Under the pieces are notes generated by a model. The model was given only the letters and a program-made list of their open reading frames with translations, ran no database searches and was not told the origin of the DNA. A DNA stretch of 64,000 nt from an uncultured Pseudomonas sp. (lineage in GTDB: Bacteria > Pseudomonadota > Gammaproteobacteria > Pseudomonadales > Pseudomonadaceae), in NCBI RefSeq assembly GCF_913774235.1, contig NZ_CAJYDW010000016.1, positions 248,001 through 312,000 on the forward strand. The letters run 5' to 3'. Both the position numbers and the translations under genes were made by a program. Shown here piece after piece: positions 9,103-17,607 of the stretch (the stretch's first letter is position 1; each line of letters opens with the position of its first letter).

Positions 9103-10048
9103 TACCCAGACCCCGGGCGAAGCCCATCTCGCCAGCGTCATGGTCGAGGCCTTCATCGCCGCGGTGGACGCCGGCGTCGACCTGGTGCCGGTGGTGAGCG
9201 ATTCCACCTCCACGGCCAAGATCGGCCCCTTCGTCAAACGCTTCCCGGAGCGCTTGGTCAACGTCGGCATCGCCGAGCAGACCCTGGTCGGGGTGGCCGC
9301 CGGCCTGGGCCTCGCCGGCAAGGTGGCGGTGACCTGCAACGCCGCGCCCTTCCTGATCTCCCGGGCCAACGAGCAGGTCAAGGTAGACGTCTGCTACAAC
9401 AGGTCCAACGTCAAGATGTTCGGCCTCAACGCCGGGGCCAGCTACGGTCCCCTGGCCAGCACCCACCACAGCCTCGACGACATCGCCGTGATGCGCGGCT
9501 TCGGCCATGTGGAAATCTATGCCCCGGCCGATGGCAGCGAGTGCCGGCAGATCGTCGAGCATGCCCTGGCCCATGACGGCCCGGTCTATGTTCGCCTGGA
9601 CGGCAAGGCACTGCCCGACCTGCACGGCCCCGACTATCGCTTCGTCCCCGGTCAGGTCGACGTGCTGCGCCAGGGGCACGACGTCAGCCTGGTGGCCCTG
9701 GGTTCGGTGGTTCACGAGGCGGTCGATGCCGCCAAGTTACTGGCCGAGCAGGGTATCAGCGCCCAGGTGATCAACCTGTCGTCGATCCGTCCGCTGCAGC
9801 GCGAAGCCCTGCTGGAAGCCCTCTGCGCCGCCCGCGGTGGGGTGGTCACGGTGGAAGAGCACAACGCCAACGGCGGGGTGGGCAGCCTCGTGGCCGAGGT
9901 CATGGCGGAGGCTGCCCTGGGTGTGCCGCTGATCCGTCTGGGCATCGCCGACGGCGAGTATGCGTCCGCCGGTGCCCGCGGGCCGACCCGCGCCAAGCAC
10001 GGCATCGATGCCGCTGGTATCGTCGCCGCGGTACAGCGGCTGCGCTGA
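9092..10048 (+). CDS. Transketolase-like enzyme, C-terminal (pyrimidine-binding) subunit
   Basis: 318 residues covering the pyrimidine-binding and C-terminal domains of transketolase. The conserved Glu lies in GIAEQTLVGVAAGL, and the C-terminal domain has VVTVEEHNANGGVGS. It must pair with the preceding subunit to form active sites at the dimer interface. The 11-base overlap with that gene implies translational coupling and equal dosage. Together the pair would move a two-carbon ketol unit from a ketose phosphate to an aldose phosphate acceptor. Confidence 0.9.
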   Translation: MATDTQTPGEAHLASVMVEAFIAAVDAGVDLVPVVSDSTSTAKIGPFVKRFPERLVNVGIAEQTLVGVAAGLGLAGKVAVTCNAAPFLISRANEQVKVDVCYNRSNVKMFGLNAGASYGPLASTHHSLDDIAVMRGFGHVEIYAPADGSECRQIVEHALAHDGPVYVRLDGKALPDLHGPDYRFVPGQVDVLRQGHDVSLVALGSVVHEAVDAAKLLAEQGISAQVINLSSIRPLQREALLEALCAARGGVVTVEEHNANGGVGSLVAEVMAEAALGVPLIRLGIADGEYASAGARGPTRAKHGIDAAGIVAAVQRLR

Positions 10049-10061
10049 GCCGCAGGACTAC

Positions 10062-10070
10062 AAGAACAAC
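10062..10070 (+). promoter_or_regulatory. Hfq/Crc motif before the kinase gene
   Basis: AAGAACAAC (three AAN units) is joined directly to the AGGAG ribosome site of the kinase gene. It is the third such motif in this locus, which supports a shared catabolite-repression control. Confidence 0.62.
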
Positions 10071-10080
10071 AGGAGCTGCC

Positions 10081-11553
10081 ATGGCCGCCGAACCGCTGAT
10101 CCTCGCCCTCGACGAGGGCACCACCAATGCCAAGGCGATCCTGGTGGATCGCGCCGGCCGCGTCGTGGCCCGCGGTTCCCGCCCGCTTAGCGTCCAGCAC
10201 CCGCAAGCGGGTTATGCCGAGCAGGACCCCCTGGCCATCTGGCAGGCCCTGCAGGGTGCCATCGGCGACTGCCTGGCCCAGGTGGCTGCGCCCCTGGCGG
10301 CCATCGCCATCAGCAACCAGCGCGAGTCCGCCCTGGCCTGGGAGCGCGCCAGCGGCCAGTTGCTCGGCCCTCTGGTGAGCTGGCAATGCAAGAGATCCCA
10401 GCCGCAGTGCGAGGCCCTGCATGCCGCCGGTCACGGCGAGCTGATCCGCGAACGCAGCGGCCTGGCGCTGGACCCGATGTTCTCCGCCGGCAAATGGCGC
10501 TGGCTGCTCGACCACATTCCCAACGGCGCGGCCCGGGCCGCGGCTGGCGAGATCTGCCTGGGCAGCGTGGACAGCTGGCTGCTCTGGCAACTCAGCGGCG
10601 GCGCCCACTTCCTCATCGATGCGGCCAACGCCGCCCGTACCCAGCTGCTCGACCTGCGCGGTGGCGATTGGGACGAGCAATTGCTCGAGCTGTTCGATAT
10701 TCCCCGCGCGGCGCTGCCGGAAATCCGGCCCAGCGCCGGCTGCTTCGGCGAGACCCGCGCCCAGGGCGCCTTACCGGGCGGTCTGCCGATCCTGGCCATG
10801 CTCGGCGACTCCCACGCGGCCCTGTTCGGCCAGGGCGGCTTCGTCCCGGGCAAGGTCAAGGCCACCCTGGGCACCGGTTCCTCGCTGATGACCCCCATCG
10901 CCGCGCCGGTGGTCTCCGCCCATGGCCTGGCCACTACCCTGGCCTGGCGCCTGGGCGATACCCCGACCTACGCCCTGGAGGGCAATATCGTCCACACCGG
11001 CGCTGCCGTGGGCTGGACGGCGCGGCTACTGGGCGGCGTTGGCGAGCTGGATGTTCTGGCCGCCGAGGCCGCGGCGCTGCCGGACAACGGCGGCGTTTAC
11101 TTCGTCCCCGCCTTGGGCGGCCTTGGGGCGCCGCACTGGCGAGCCGATGCCCGTGGACTGTTCTGCGGTCTCACCGAGAATTGTGGCCGGGCGCACCTGA
11201 TGCGTGCGGCGCTGGAGGCCATCGCCTATCAGATCCGCGATGTCTTCGACGCCATGCAGCAGGACAGCCCCACGCCCCTGGACGAACTCTGGGTGGATGG
11301 CGGCGCGACGCGCAACGAATGGTTGCTGCAATTCCAGGCCGATCTCTTGCAGCGCCCGGTGATCTGCAGCCTCTCGCCGGAGGTCTCGGCGCTGGGCGCT
11401 GCCCACCTGGCTGGTCACGCCCTGGGCTGGTGGCAGGACGCGGCGGCCCTGGCCGATCTCGACCGCCCGCGCCGCCGCTACGAACCCCGCGCCAACGCCG
11501 TGCCCGAGCTGTACGCCGGCTGGCGCCAGGCGCTGGCGCGGACGCTGCTGTAA
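10081..11553 (+). CDS. FGGY-family carbohydrate kinase
   Basis: 490-residue sugar kinase of the FGGY family (xylulose, glycerol, ribulose and apulose kinases). The N-terminal phosphate-binding loop LDEGTTNAKA is at 10-19. The second domain carries GDSHAALFGQGG, a TLGTGSS loop and the adenine-site motif WVDGGATRNEW. It probably phosphorylates the ketose made by the dehydrogenases, giving the substrate of the split transketolase two genes upstream. Glycerol kinase is an alternative by family, but the context argues for a ketose. Exact substrate not established. Confidence 0.85.
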   Translation: MAAEPLILALDEGTTNAKAILVDRAGRVVARGSRPLSVQHPQAGYAEQDPLAIWQALQGAIGDCLAQVAAPLAAIAISNQRESALAWERASGQLLGPLVSWQCKRSQPQCEALHAAGHGELIRERSGLALDPMFSAGKWRWLLDHIPNGAARAAAGEICLGSVDSWLLWQLSGGAHFLIDAANAARTQLLDLRGGDWDEQLLELFDIPRAALPEIRPSAGCFGETRAQGALPGGLPILAMLGDSHAALFGQGGFVPGKVKATLGTGSSLMTPIAAPVVSAHGLATTLAWRLGDTPTYALEGNIVHTGAAVGWTARLLGGVGELDVLAAEAAALPDNGGVYFVPALGGLGAPHWRADARGLFCGLTENCGRAHLMRAALEAIAYQIRDVFDAMQQDSPTPLDELWVDGGATRNEWLLQFQADLLQRPVICSLSPEVSALGAAHLAGHALGWWQDAAALADLDRPRRRYEPRANAVPELYAGWRQALARTLL

Positions 11554-11575
11554 ACCAGAAGGGGTAACGGTCTTC

Positions 11576-11610
11576 ATCGCGGCCATGGCGGTCCGCCGAT
11601 GCGGGCGCTC
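11576..11610. repeat. Half REP element
   Basis: Starts ATCGCGGCCATGGCGG and continues GTCCGCCGATGCGG, the same variant that forms the left half of the REP pair at 57246. Here the right half is missing, and the gap continues with tandem repeats and a full REP pair. Confidence 0.6.
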
Positions 11611-11618
11611 TGGCAGGA

Positions 11619-11650
11619 TTCTGATGTTCTGATGTTCTGATGTTCTGCTG
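11619..11650. repeat. Four tandem copies of the 8-mer TTCTGATG
   Basis: TTCTGATG is repeated three times exactly, and a fourth copy has one change (TTCTGCTG). The array abuts the REP pair that begins at 11651. Such arrays change copy number by slippage. No coding role is seen. Confidence 0.8.
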
Positions 11651-11714
11651 ATCGCGGCCATGGGCCGCTCCTACGGGATGCCAGGCTCCTGTAAGAGCGG
11701 CCCATGGCCGCGAT
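11651..11714. repeat. REP pair (REPIN) copy 1
   Basis: ATCGCGGCCATGGGCCGCTC faces its inverse GAGCGGCCCATGGCCGCGAT across a short loop. This is the Pseudomonas-type REP palindrome pair also found at 52827 and 57246. It lies between the convergent kinase and kinB genes. The rest of this gap (11554-11912) holds a CTCTCCC element and otherwise nothing recognisable. Confidence 0.85.
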
Positions 11715-11790
11715 AACACGTAGCAGACTTAGGACCGTAGTGTGGAAAACGGCGCAGCCTTTTCCACTGGGACGTCGCGACGCGGTGCTG

Positions 11791-11827
11791 CCCTCACCCC
11801 ACCCCTCTCCCCGAAGGAGAGGGGGCT
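11791..11827. repeat. CCCTCACCC...CTCTCC palindrome, copy 1
   Basis: CCCTCACCCC, then CCTCTCCCC with GGAGAGGGGG after a four-base loop. It is one member of a dispersed family with further copies near 35.6-35.9 kb, 55.0 kb and 57.1 kb. It sits downstream of kinB and may act as its terminator. Confidence 0.8.
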
Positions 11828-11912
11828 GTCCGAGTAGGCGCTCGGCTTCATCCGTCCTGGCAGGATCGGGCCGATTGGCGCGACCCTATCCGTGGTAGCG
11901 CCCCGGGATGGT

Positions 11913-13703
11913 TCAGGTCGGCAGGGTCATGAAGATCTGGGTGCCCTGACCGGGCCGCGAGACCACGCCGATGCGGCCGCCGTGCTGGCGGATGATTTCC
12001 TTGCACAGCGCCAGGCCCAGACCGGCACCGCCCTTCTGGCTGCCGATCTGTACGAAGGGCTCGAAGACCCGGCCCTGCTGGGCATAGGCGATGCCTTCGC
12101 CGTTGTCCTGCACCGCCATCAGCAACTGGTCGTTCTGGCGCATGGCCTGGATCACGATCCGCCCGCCCGCCGGGGTATGGCGCAGGGCGTTGCTCAGCAG
12201 GTTGTCGAATACCCGGGCCAGTTGCTTGGGGTCCAGGCTGACCCGCGGCAGCGGGGTGTGCAGCAACTCCACCGTCAAGTCGATCTCGCGTTCGCGGGCT
12301 TCGTCGACATGGCGGGCGCGAGCCTCTTCGAGCAGGTCGCCGATCTCGCTCGGTAGTTTCTCCGGGCGCTGCAGGCCACTCTGGTGGCGGGAATAGTCCA
12401 GCAGGTCGTTGATCAGCTGCACCAGGCGATGGGTTTCCTCGTCCACCGTCTGCAGCAGATAGGCCTCGCGGGACTCCGGCGCCACCTTGAGTCTTTCGCG
12501 CAACAGCCCGAAGGCCATGTGCATGCCGGTGACCGGGGTGCGTAGCTCATGGGAGGCGCGCAGGACGAATTCGTTACGCACCCGGTCGAAGGCGCGTTGC
12601 TCGGTGACGTCGCGCAGCACCATGAGCGCACCGACGCTGCGGCCATCGGCGTGGTTCACCGGCGTCAGGCTCCAGGCCAGCAGCCGCACCTCGTCGTCGA
12701 CGCGGATCTCTAGGTCTTCGGGCGCCGCATTCAGGGCGCCACCGGCGAGCACGCGCTGCAGGCTCGCCTCGATCTCCGGCCGTTCCAGCGCCGCGATCAG
12801 GGATTCGCCCAGGTGGTTCTCGTTCCAGCCGAGCTGGCGGCAGGCCACCGGATTGGCGTGTTCGATGTTGCCCTGCGGATCGAGGATCACCAGGCCGTAA
12901 TCGATGCTGTCGAGCACCGCCTGCAGGCGGCGCTGGCCGGCCACCAGGGCCTCGACGTTGGTCTGGCTGAGACGGTGCAGGGCCTGGGCCATGTTGCCGA
13001 AGCGTCGGCTGAGCAGGGTGAATTCGGCGATCTGCGAGGTGGGCAGCTGGACGTCGAAGTTGCCCTGGCTGATGCGCTCGGCGGCCTTGGCCAGGCCGTC
13101 GATGGGGCCGGTGAAGCGCTTGGCGATGCCGTTGGCCGTTACCACTCCGGTGACCAGGATGGCCACGCCGATCAACGCCAGCAGCAGGGCGATGATCACC
13201 GCCCGGTCGTGGGCCTCGTCCTGCATGCGCTCCAAGGTCACCACGTAGCTGCGCTGCAGATCGTAGATGCGGTTGCGCAACCCGTTGAGCGTCTCCTGGA
13301 ACCCCGGATCGGCGCGCAACTGGGCGTAGTCGGTAGGGGGTGAGCGCAGGTACTGGGCGAAGCGTGCGTAACGCTGCTTGACGTCTTCCAGCACCGCACG
13401 TTGGTCGGGCTTGCGCATCTCGCCCTGGACCAGTTGCAGGTACTGCTCGAAGCGTTGCTGGGCGGCCTCCAGGGCCTTGGGGTCCGGCGCGCCATCGAGC
13501 ATCTGGAACAGGCTGTTGCTCAACTCCTGACGCATGTTCAGCGTCAGGTTGATGAAGTCCAGGTTGCTGCGCGTCTGCACGCTCTGCTCGCGGGCCAGGT
13601 GCAGGACGCTCACCAGCCCCACCAGCAGCCCGATGAGGGCCACGGCGATCAGGGCGGAAATGCTGAGGAACAGGCGGGTGTGCAGCTTGATTGGCAGTTT
13701 CAT
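11913..13703 (-). CDS. kinB: Sensor histidine kinase KinB
   Basis: 596-residue membrane histidine kinase. It has two membrane helices (about 8-32 and 168-190) around a helical periplasmic sensor, then HAMP, a PAS domain, the phospho-acceptor H box (SHELRTPVTG, His near 385) and an ATPase domain with N, G1 (DNGEGIA) and G2 (GAGLGL) boxes. Length and order match KinB of P. aeruginosa, which controls AlgB phosphorylation and alginate, virulence and stress genes. Its start overlaps the algB stop as ATGA, so the two are translationally coupled. Confidence 0.93.
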   Translation of the reverse strand: MKLPIKLHTRLFLSISALIAVALIGLLVGLVSVLHLAREQSVQTRSNLDFINLTLNMRQELSNSLFQMLDGAPDPKALEAAQQRFEQYLQLVQGEMRKPDQRAVLEDVKQRYARFAQYLRSPPTDYAQLRADPGFQETLNGLRNRIYDLQRSYVVTLERMQDEAHDRAVIIALLLALIGVAILVTGVVTANGIAKRFTGPIDGLAKAAERISQGNFDVQLPTSQIAEFTLLSRRFGNMAQALHRLSQTNVEALVAGQRRLQAVLDSIDYGLVILDPQGNIEHANPVACRQLGWNENHLGESLIAALERPEIEASLQRVLAGGALNAAPEDLEIRVDDEVRLLAWSLTPVNHADGRSVGALMVLRDVTEQRAFDRVRNEFVLRASHELRTPVTGMHMAFGLLRERLKVAPESREAYLLQTVDEETHRLVQLINDLLDYSRHQSGLQRPEKLPSEIGDLLEEARARHVDEAREREIDLTVELLHTPLPRVSLDPKQLARVFDNLLSNALRHTPAGGRIVIQAMRQNDQLLMAVQDNGEGIAYAQQGRVFEPFVQIGSQKGGAGLGLALCKEIIRQHGGRIGVVSRPGQGTQIFMTLPT

Positions 13704-15049
13704 AGCCCGTACTGCTTGCGTTTCCGATAGAGCGTGGAGGCATCGATACCCAGGGTCTTGGCGGCCTGGTCGAGGGTTTCGCTGGTGGCCATCACTGCGG
13801 CGATGTGGGCGCGCTCCAGGGCCTCCAGGCTCATAGCTTCACCGACCCGTGGCGCGCTGGCGGCGCCGCTGGGGGTCGGACCGTCGCCCAGACCCAGATG
13901 GTTGACGTCCACCAGGTCCTGGCCGCAGATGATGCTGGCGCGCTCGATGACGTTGCGCAGCTCGCGGACGTTGCCCGGCCAGCCGTAGGTCCGCAGGGCC
14001 TCCAGCGCTGCCTCGCTGAAGCCGTGGGCGGGTCGGTTGTAGTCCTTGACGAAGCGCGCGAGGAAGCGCTCGGCCAGGTCGACGATGTCTTCCTTGCGTT
14101 CGCGCAGCGGCGGCAGGTTGAGCACGATGACGTTGAGGCGGTAGAGCAGGTCTTCACGGAATTCGTTTTCCGCCACCATCTGTTCCAGGTTGCGGTTGGT
14201 GGCGGCGAGGATGCGCACGTCGGCGCGGCGGGTCACCGGATCGCCGACGCGCTCGTATTCCTTGTCCTGGATGAAGCGCAGCAGCTTGGGCTGCAGCGCC
14301 AGGGGAAAGTCGCCGATCTCGTCGAGGAAGAGGGTGCCACCGTCGGCCTGGCTGACCCGGCCCAGGGTGCTCTCGCTGGCGCCGGTGAAGGCACCGCGGG
14401 TATGGCCGAACATCTCGCTCTCCATCAGATCGGCGGACAGTGACGGACAGTTGATGGTGACGAAGGTCTTCTTGGCGCGGCGACTCCAGGCGTGAATGGC
14501 ACGGGCCAGCTCACCCTTGCCGGAACCGGATTCGCCGAGGATCAGCACGTTGGCATCGGTGGTGGCGACCTGCCGGGCGGTCTCCAGGATGCTCATCATC
14601 GCCGGGCTGCGCGAGTCGAGGCCGGCGCTAGACTTGCGTACCTCGCCTTCCAGCGCCTCCAGGCGCGCCGAGAGCTGGCGGAATTCCAGCTGCTTGGCGG
14701 CGGCCATGCGCAGCTGGTCCGGGCTGCAGGGTTTCACCAGGTAGTCGGCGGCGCCGGCCTGCATGGCGTCCACGGCGGTATCGATGGCCGAGTGGGCGGT
14801 GACTATCACCACCCGCATCCAGGGCGCCTGGATGCGCATCTGCTGCAGCACGTCCAGGCCGTTGTCCGCGCCCAGGCGCAGGTCGAGGAAGCAGAGATCG
14901 TAGACCTGCCGCAACAGCAGGGCTTCGGCCTGGGCGGCGCTGTTGGCAGTGGCGACGCTGTAGCCGGCGTCCTCCAGACAGAAGCGGAAGGTACGCAGGA
15001 TGGCGGCTTCGTCGTCCACGAGCAGGATGCGACCGCTGGTTTGTTCCAT
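13700..15049 (-). CDS. algB: NtrC-type response regulator AlgB
   Basis: 449 residues, the same length as AlgB. Receiver domain with acidic DD at 12-13, phospho-acceptor Asp56 (FLDLRLG) and the conserved Lys; AAA+ domain with Walker A GESGSGKG and an intact GAFTGA loop for sigma-54 contact; C-terminal Fis-type helix-turn-helix ending TLYRKRKQYGL. An upstream in-frame extension to 15127 exists, but the ATG at 15049 has GGAG upstream and starts the standard receiver. Partner of KinB. A sigma-54 type promoter faces away from it in the adjacent gap. Confidence 0.96.
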   Translation of the reverse strand: MEQTSGRILLVDDEAAILRTFRFCLEDAGYSVATANSAAQAEALLLRQVYDLCFLDLRLGADNGLDVLQQMRIQAPWMRVVIVTAHSAIDTAVDAMQAGAADYLVKPCSPDQLRMAAAKQLEFRQLSARLEALEGEVRKSSAGLDSRSPAMMSILETARQVATTDANVLILGESGSGKGELARAIHAWSRRAKKTFVTINCPSLSADLMESEMFGHTRGAFTGASESTLGRVSQADGGTLFLDEIGDFPLALQPKLLRFIQDKEYERVGDPVTRRADVRILAATNRNLEQMVAENEFREDLLYRLNVIVLNLPPLRERKEDIVDLAERFLARFVKDYNRPAHGFSEAALEALRTYGWPGNVRELRNVIERASIICGQDLVDVNHLGLGDGPTPSGAASAPRVGEAMSLEALERAHIAAVMATSETLDQAAKTLGIDASTLYRKRKQYGL

Positions 15050-15338
15050 GACGGCAAAACTCCGGGCCGAAGGGCCGAAACGCACTAAAGGACAGGGCTG
15101 GCAGTTAGTCCATGATACATCGTGCAAGTTGCAATCCGCAGGACCGGTGGAGATCGGGAGAGTCAGCTGAGGTAGGTCGTGCAGAACGCAATCCCCTCAC
15201 CCGGATGGCTGCCGAAAGGGCATTCAGTACAGAAAAAGATCGCTCCTTGGCCCGAGACTTCGTTCGTCAGTACCGACGGCGGGTACTGCTGGGGCGGTAG
15301 GGTCCGCCGAGCATCATGCAAAACGCAATGCTCCAGGC

Positions 15339-15360
15339 CTTGCACCTTGCAAGGTGCAAG
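15339..15360. promoter_or_regulatory. 22-base perfect palindrome, NtrC-family enhancer candidate
   Basis: CTTGCACCTTG is followed at once by its exact complement CAAGGTGCAAG. The core TGCACC...GGTGCA resembles NtrC-type activator sites. It lies about 66 bases upstream of the -24 element at 15426, a usual enhancer distance. Related TGCANNNNGCAAT motifs occur at 15122, 15180 and 15317. AlgB is the obvious candidate binder, but this is inference. Confidence 0.6.
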
Positions 15361-15425
15361 TTCCAGGTACTCGCTAAAAATTGATAAGTAATTGATTTAT
15401 ATAGAATATTTTATTTAGAAAAAGC

Positions 15426-15441
15426 TGGCACGCAGTCTGCA
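15426..15441 (+). promoter_or_regulatory. Sigma-54 promoter (-24/-12)
   Basis: TGGCACGCAGTCTGCA has the invariant GG and GC separated by ten bases, and TGGCACG matches the -24 consensus fully. The -12 part is CTGCA rather than TTGCA. It would start transcription near 15453, about 40 bases before the first of three small genes. The surrounding 60 bases are unusually AT-rich. Confidence 0.72.
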
Positions 15442-15494
15442 ATCTCCCTTGCAAGCCGGCCCCACGAGGGCCAACGGAATGCAGGAGAGACCCG

Positions 15495-15749
15495 ATGATC
15501 AGCCAGACCCTTCGCAAGCACTTGGTAGGTACTGCGCTCTTCGCTTGCTTCGCCAGCGCCGCCGTCGCTGCTCCCCAGGGGCACGACGTCAGCCGCGAAC
15601 AGGCACTCATCGACTCCACCCGCATTGCCGCCCAGGCCATGGTGCCCGCTGCCAAACCGCTGGCGAGCCAAGGTCGTGGGGAACTCAAGGCCATCCCCGC
15701 ACAGTCCAACGGTGACCGTCTGGTAAAGCAGACCCGCTGGGTGTTCTGA
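15495..15749 (+). CDS. Small secreted protein, unknown function
   Basis: 84 residues with a signal peptide (KH, then a hydrophobic stretch cut after AVAA) and a mature part of about 58 residues, polar and rich in Ala and Gln, with no Cys. The ribosome site GGAGAG is well placed. It is the first of three tiny genes behind the sigma-54 type promoter beside algB. I do not recognise the family. A periplasmic stress or envelope role is plausible from context only. Confidence 0.7.
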   Translation: MISQTLRKHLVGTALFACFASAAVAAPQGHDVSREQALIDSTRIAAQAMVPAAKPLASQGRGELKAIPAQSNGDRLVKQTRWVF

Positions 15750-15759
15750 GGAGATGGCC

Positions 15760-16175
<416 letters not shown>

Positions 16176-16177
16176 CG

Positions 16178-16225
16178 CCAGCTTCCTGAAGGCTGGACAG
16201 GCTACCGGTCGTGACGACCGGTAGC
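16178..16225 (+). terminator. Double hairpin after the DUF1328 gene
   Basis: First stem CCAGC/GCTGG (16178-16196), then GCTACCGGTCG and CGACCGGTAGC with a three-base loop (16201-16225), a perfect 11-bp stem. No T-run follows, so it may be a Rho-assisted stop or an mRNA end-protector. Confidence 0.6.
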
Positions 16226-16281
16226 CGAGGCACTGTCATCGAACTGCAGCGTTAAGCCGGTTCAATTGACAACCTCGAAGT

Positions 16282-16459
16282 CGTCTCACCCGAGGAGACG
16301 CAAGGGCCACAAGGTCGGGACGCTCTGCAGTAAGGGCGCGTTCCAAGGGTACAGGGAGTACCTTCGCACTCGTAGCGGACTTGGCTGGATACGACTACAC
16401 CCCTGAATTCGATTGACTTCGGCCTCTGCCGGGGTTTGCCGACGTCAGGGGTGTCGTCG
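16282..16459. ncRNA. Candidate structured RNA in the gap before the efflux operon
   Basis: The 271-base gap 16226-16496 contains CGTCTC/GAGACG (16282-16300), AAGGGTAC-AGGGA-GTACCTT (16345-16364) with a GGA loop, and a 15-bp stem with one mismatch (16392-16406 with 16445-16459) enclosing a GGC-CTCT-GCC hairpin. Several GGA motifs in or near loops recall RsmA-binding RNAs. TTGACA occurs at 16266 but has no good -10. No known RNA family recognised. Confidence 0.3.
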
Positions 16460-16496
16460 TTTCAGACATTGGGAAAGCAGTGTGCGAGCGAGTTGC

Positions 16497-17396
16497 TCAG
16501 CCCTGCCAGAAGGCATCCCACCAAGAGCGCTCGCCGCGAGCGTCTTCCAGTACCACCGTGCAGGTGGTCCCGGCGGCCAGCAGCACATCGTCCGCCAGCG
16601 GGTCCAGGGCGATGCGTACCGGTACCCGCTGGGCCAGGCGCACCCAGTTGAAGGTGGGATTCACGTCGGCGGTGAGTTCACGACTCTGGGGGTTGTCGCG
16701 GTCGTAGATACCGCGGGCGATGCTTTCCACGTGGCCATGCAGGACCTGGCCGCTCATCAGGCGCATTTCGGCGGCGGCGCCCACCTGTACGTGGGGCAGC
16801 TTGGTTTCCTCGAAGTAGCCATAGACCCAGAACGAATGGGCGTCGATGACGGCCAGCTTGGGCGCGCCCGCGGCAGCGTAGTCGCCCTTGAACACCGACA
16901 GGTTGGTGACGTAGCCGTCGACCGGCGCCACCACTCGGGTGCGCTTGAGGTTCAACCGAGCCGCTTCCAGCTGGGCCTGGGCCTGACGCAGATCGGCCTC
17001 GGCGGCCAGGGCGGCGGCGCTGGCGTCTTCACGGTTCTCGCGCGACACCACCAGGCTGTCGATGTCGGCACGGCGGCGGGCGTTCTGTTGGCGCATGGCC
17101 AGGGTGGCCTTGCGCGCGGCGACGGTGGCCTCGGCCTGGTGGACGGCGATCTCGTAGTGTTCCGGATCGATCTGCAGCAGCAGGTCGCCCTTGTTCACCC
17201 ACTGGTTGTCGCGCACGGCGATCTCGGTCACCAGCCCGGCGACATCAGGCGCGATGGTGACGACCTCGGCGCGTACCCGGCCGTCGCGAGTCCAGGGATC
17301 GTTCATGTAGTGCACCCAGAGCAGCCGGCCGAGAATCAGGGCCAGGCAGACCACCAGCAGGGTGAAGAGCACGCCGAAGAGTTTCTTGAGGATCAT
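16497..17396 (-). CDS. HlyD-type membrane fusion protein of aromatic-acid efflux (AaeA-like)
   Basis: 299 residues: an N-terminal membrane anchor (about 6-28), a biotinyl-lipoyl-like domain (VAPDVAGLVTEIAVRDNQWV), a helical hairpin (about 80-155) and a beta-barrel domain. This is the periplasmic adaptor that links the FUSC inner-membrane pump to the outer-membrane channel. It is the last gene of the operon nodT-like, FUSC, DUF1656, adaptor. By analogy with E. coli AaeA it exports hydroxylated aromatic acids, but the substrate here is inferred. Confidence 0.88.
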   Translation of the reverse strand: MILKKLFGVLFTLLVVCLALILGRLLWVHYMNDPWTRDGRVRAEVVTIAPDVAGLVTEIAVRDNQWVNKGDLLLQIDPEHYEIAVHQAEATVAARKATLAMRQQNARRRADIDSLVVSRENREDASAAALAAEADLRQAQAQLEAARLNLKRTRVVAPVDGYVTNLSVFKGDYAAAGAPKLAVIDAHSFWVYGYFEETKLPHVQVGAAAEMRLMSGQVLHGHVESIARGIYDRDNPQSRELTADVNPTFNWVRLAQRVPVRIALDPLADDVLLAAGTTCTVVLEDARGERSWWDAFWQG

Positions 17397-17406
17397 GGCA
17401 AAAGTC

Positions 17407-17607
17407 CTAGCGATAGACGCACAGCGCCAGGGCGCAGTAGAGGCAGGTGAAGAGAGCCAGGCGCAGCAGCGCCGGATGCCAGACGAGGCGATAGAGCCCC
17501 ACCGCGGCGAGCACCCGGTCCAGCGCCCAGGCCAGCAGGGCGGCGACCAGGAACAGCACCGTCACGGTGGGCAGGTAGAGGCCGTGGAAGGCGATTTCAC
17601 GCGGCAT
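17407..17607 (-). CDS. DUF1656 small membrane protein (AaeX-like)
   Basis: 66 residues with two hydrophobic segments and the PREIAFHGLYLPT opening typical of DUF1656, found beside FUSC pumps and HlyD adaptors. Its start overlaps the FUSC stop by 11 bases. Its exact role in the pump is unknown. Confidence 0.85.
   Translation of the reverse strand: MPREIAFHGLYLPTVTVLFLVAALLAWALDRVLAAVGLYRLVWHPALLRLALFTCLYCALALCVYR

Noticed and set aside
11576-11714. Insertion sequence or transposon end
   Set aside because: Only REP palindromes and an 8-bp tandem repeat are present; no transposase frame or target duplication.
16266-16271. TTGACA as -35 of a promoter for the candidate RNA at 16.3 kb
   Set aside because: No acceptable -10 at 16-18 bases downstream.
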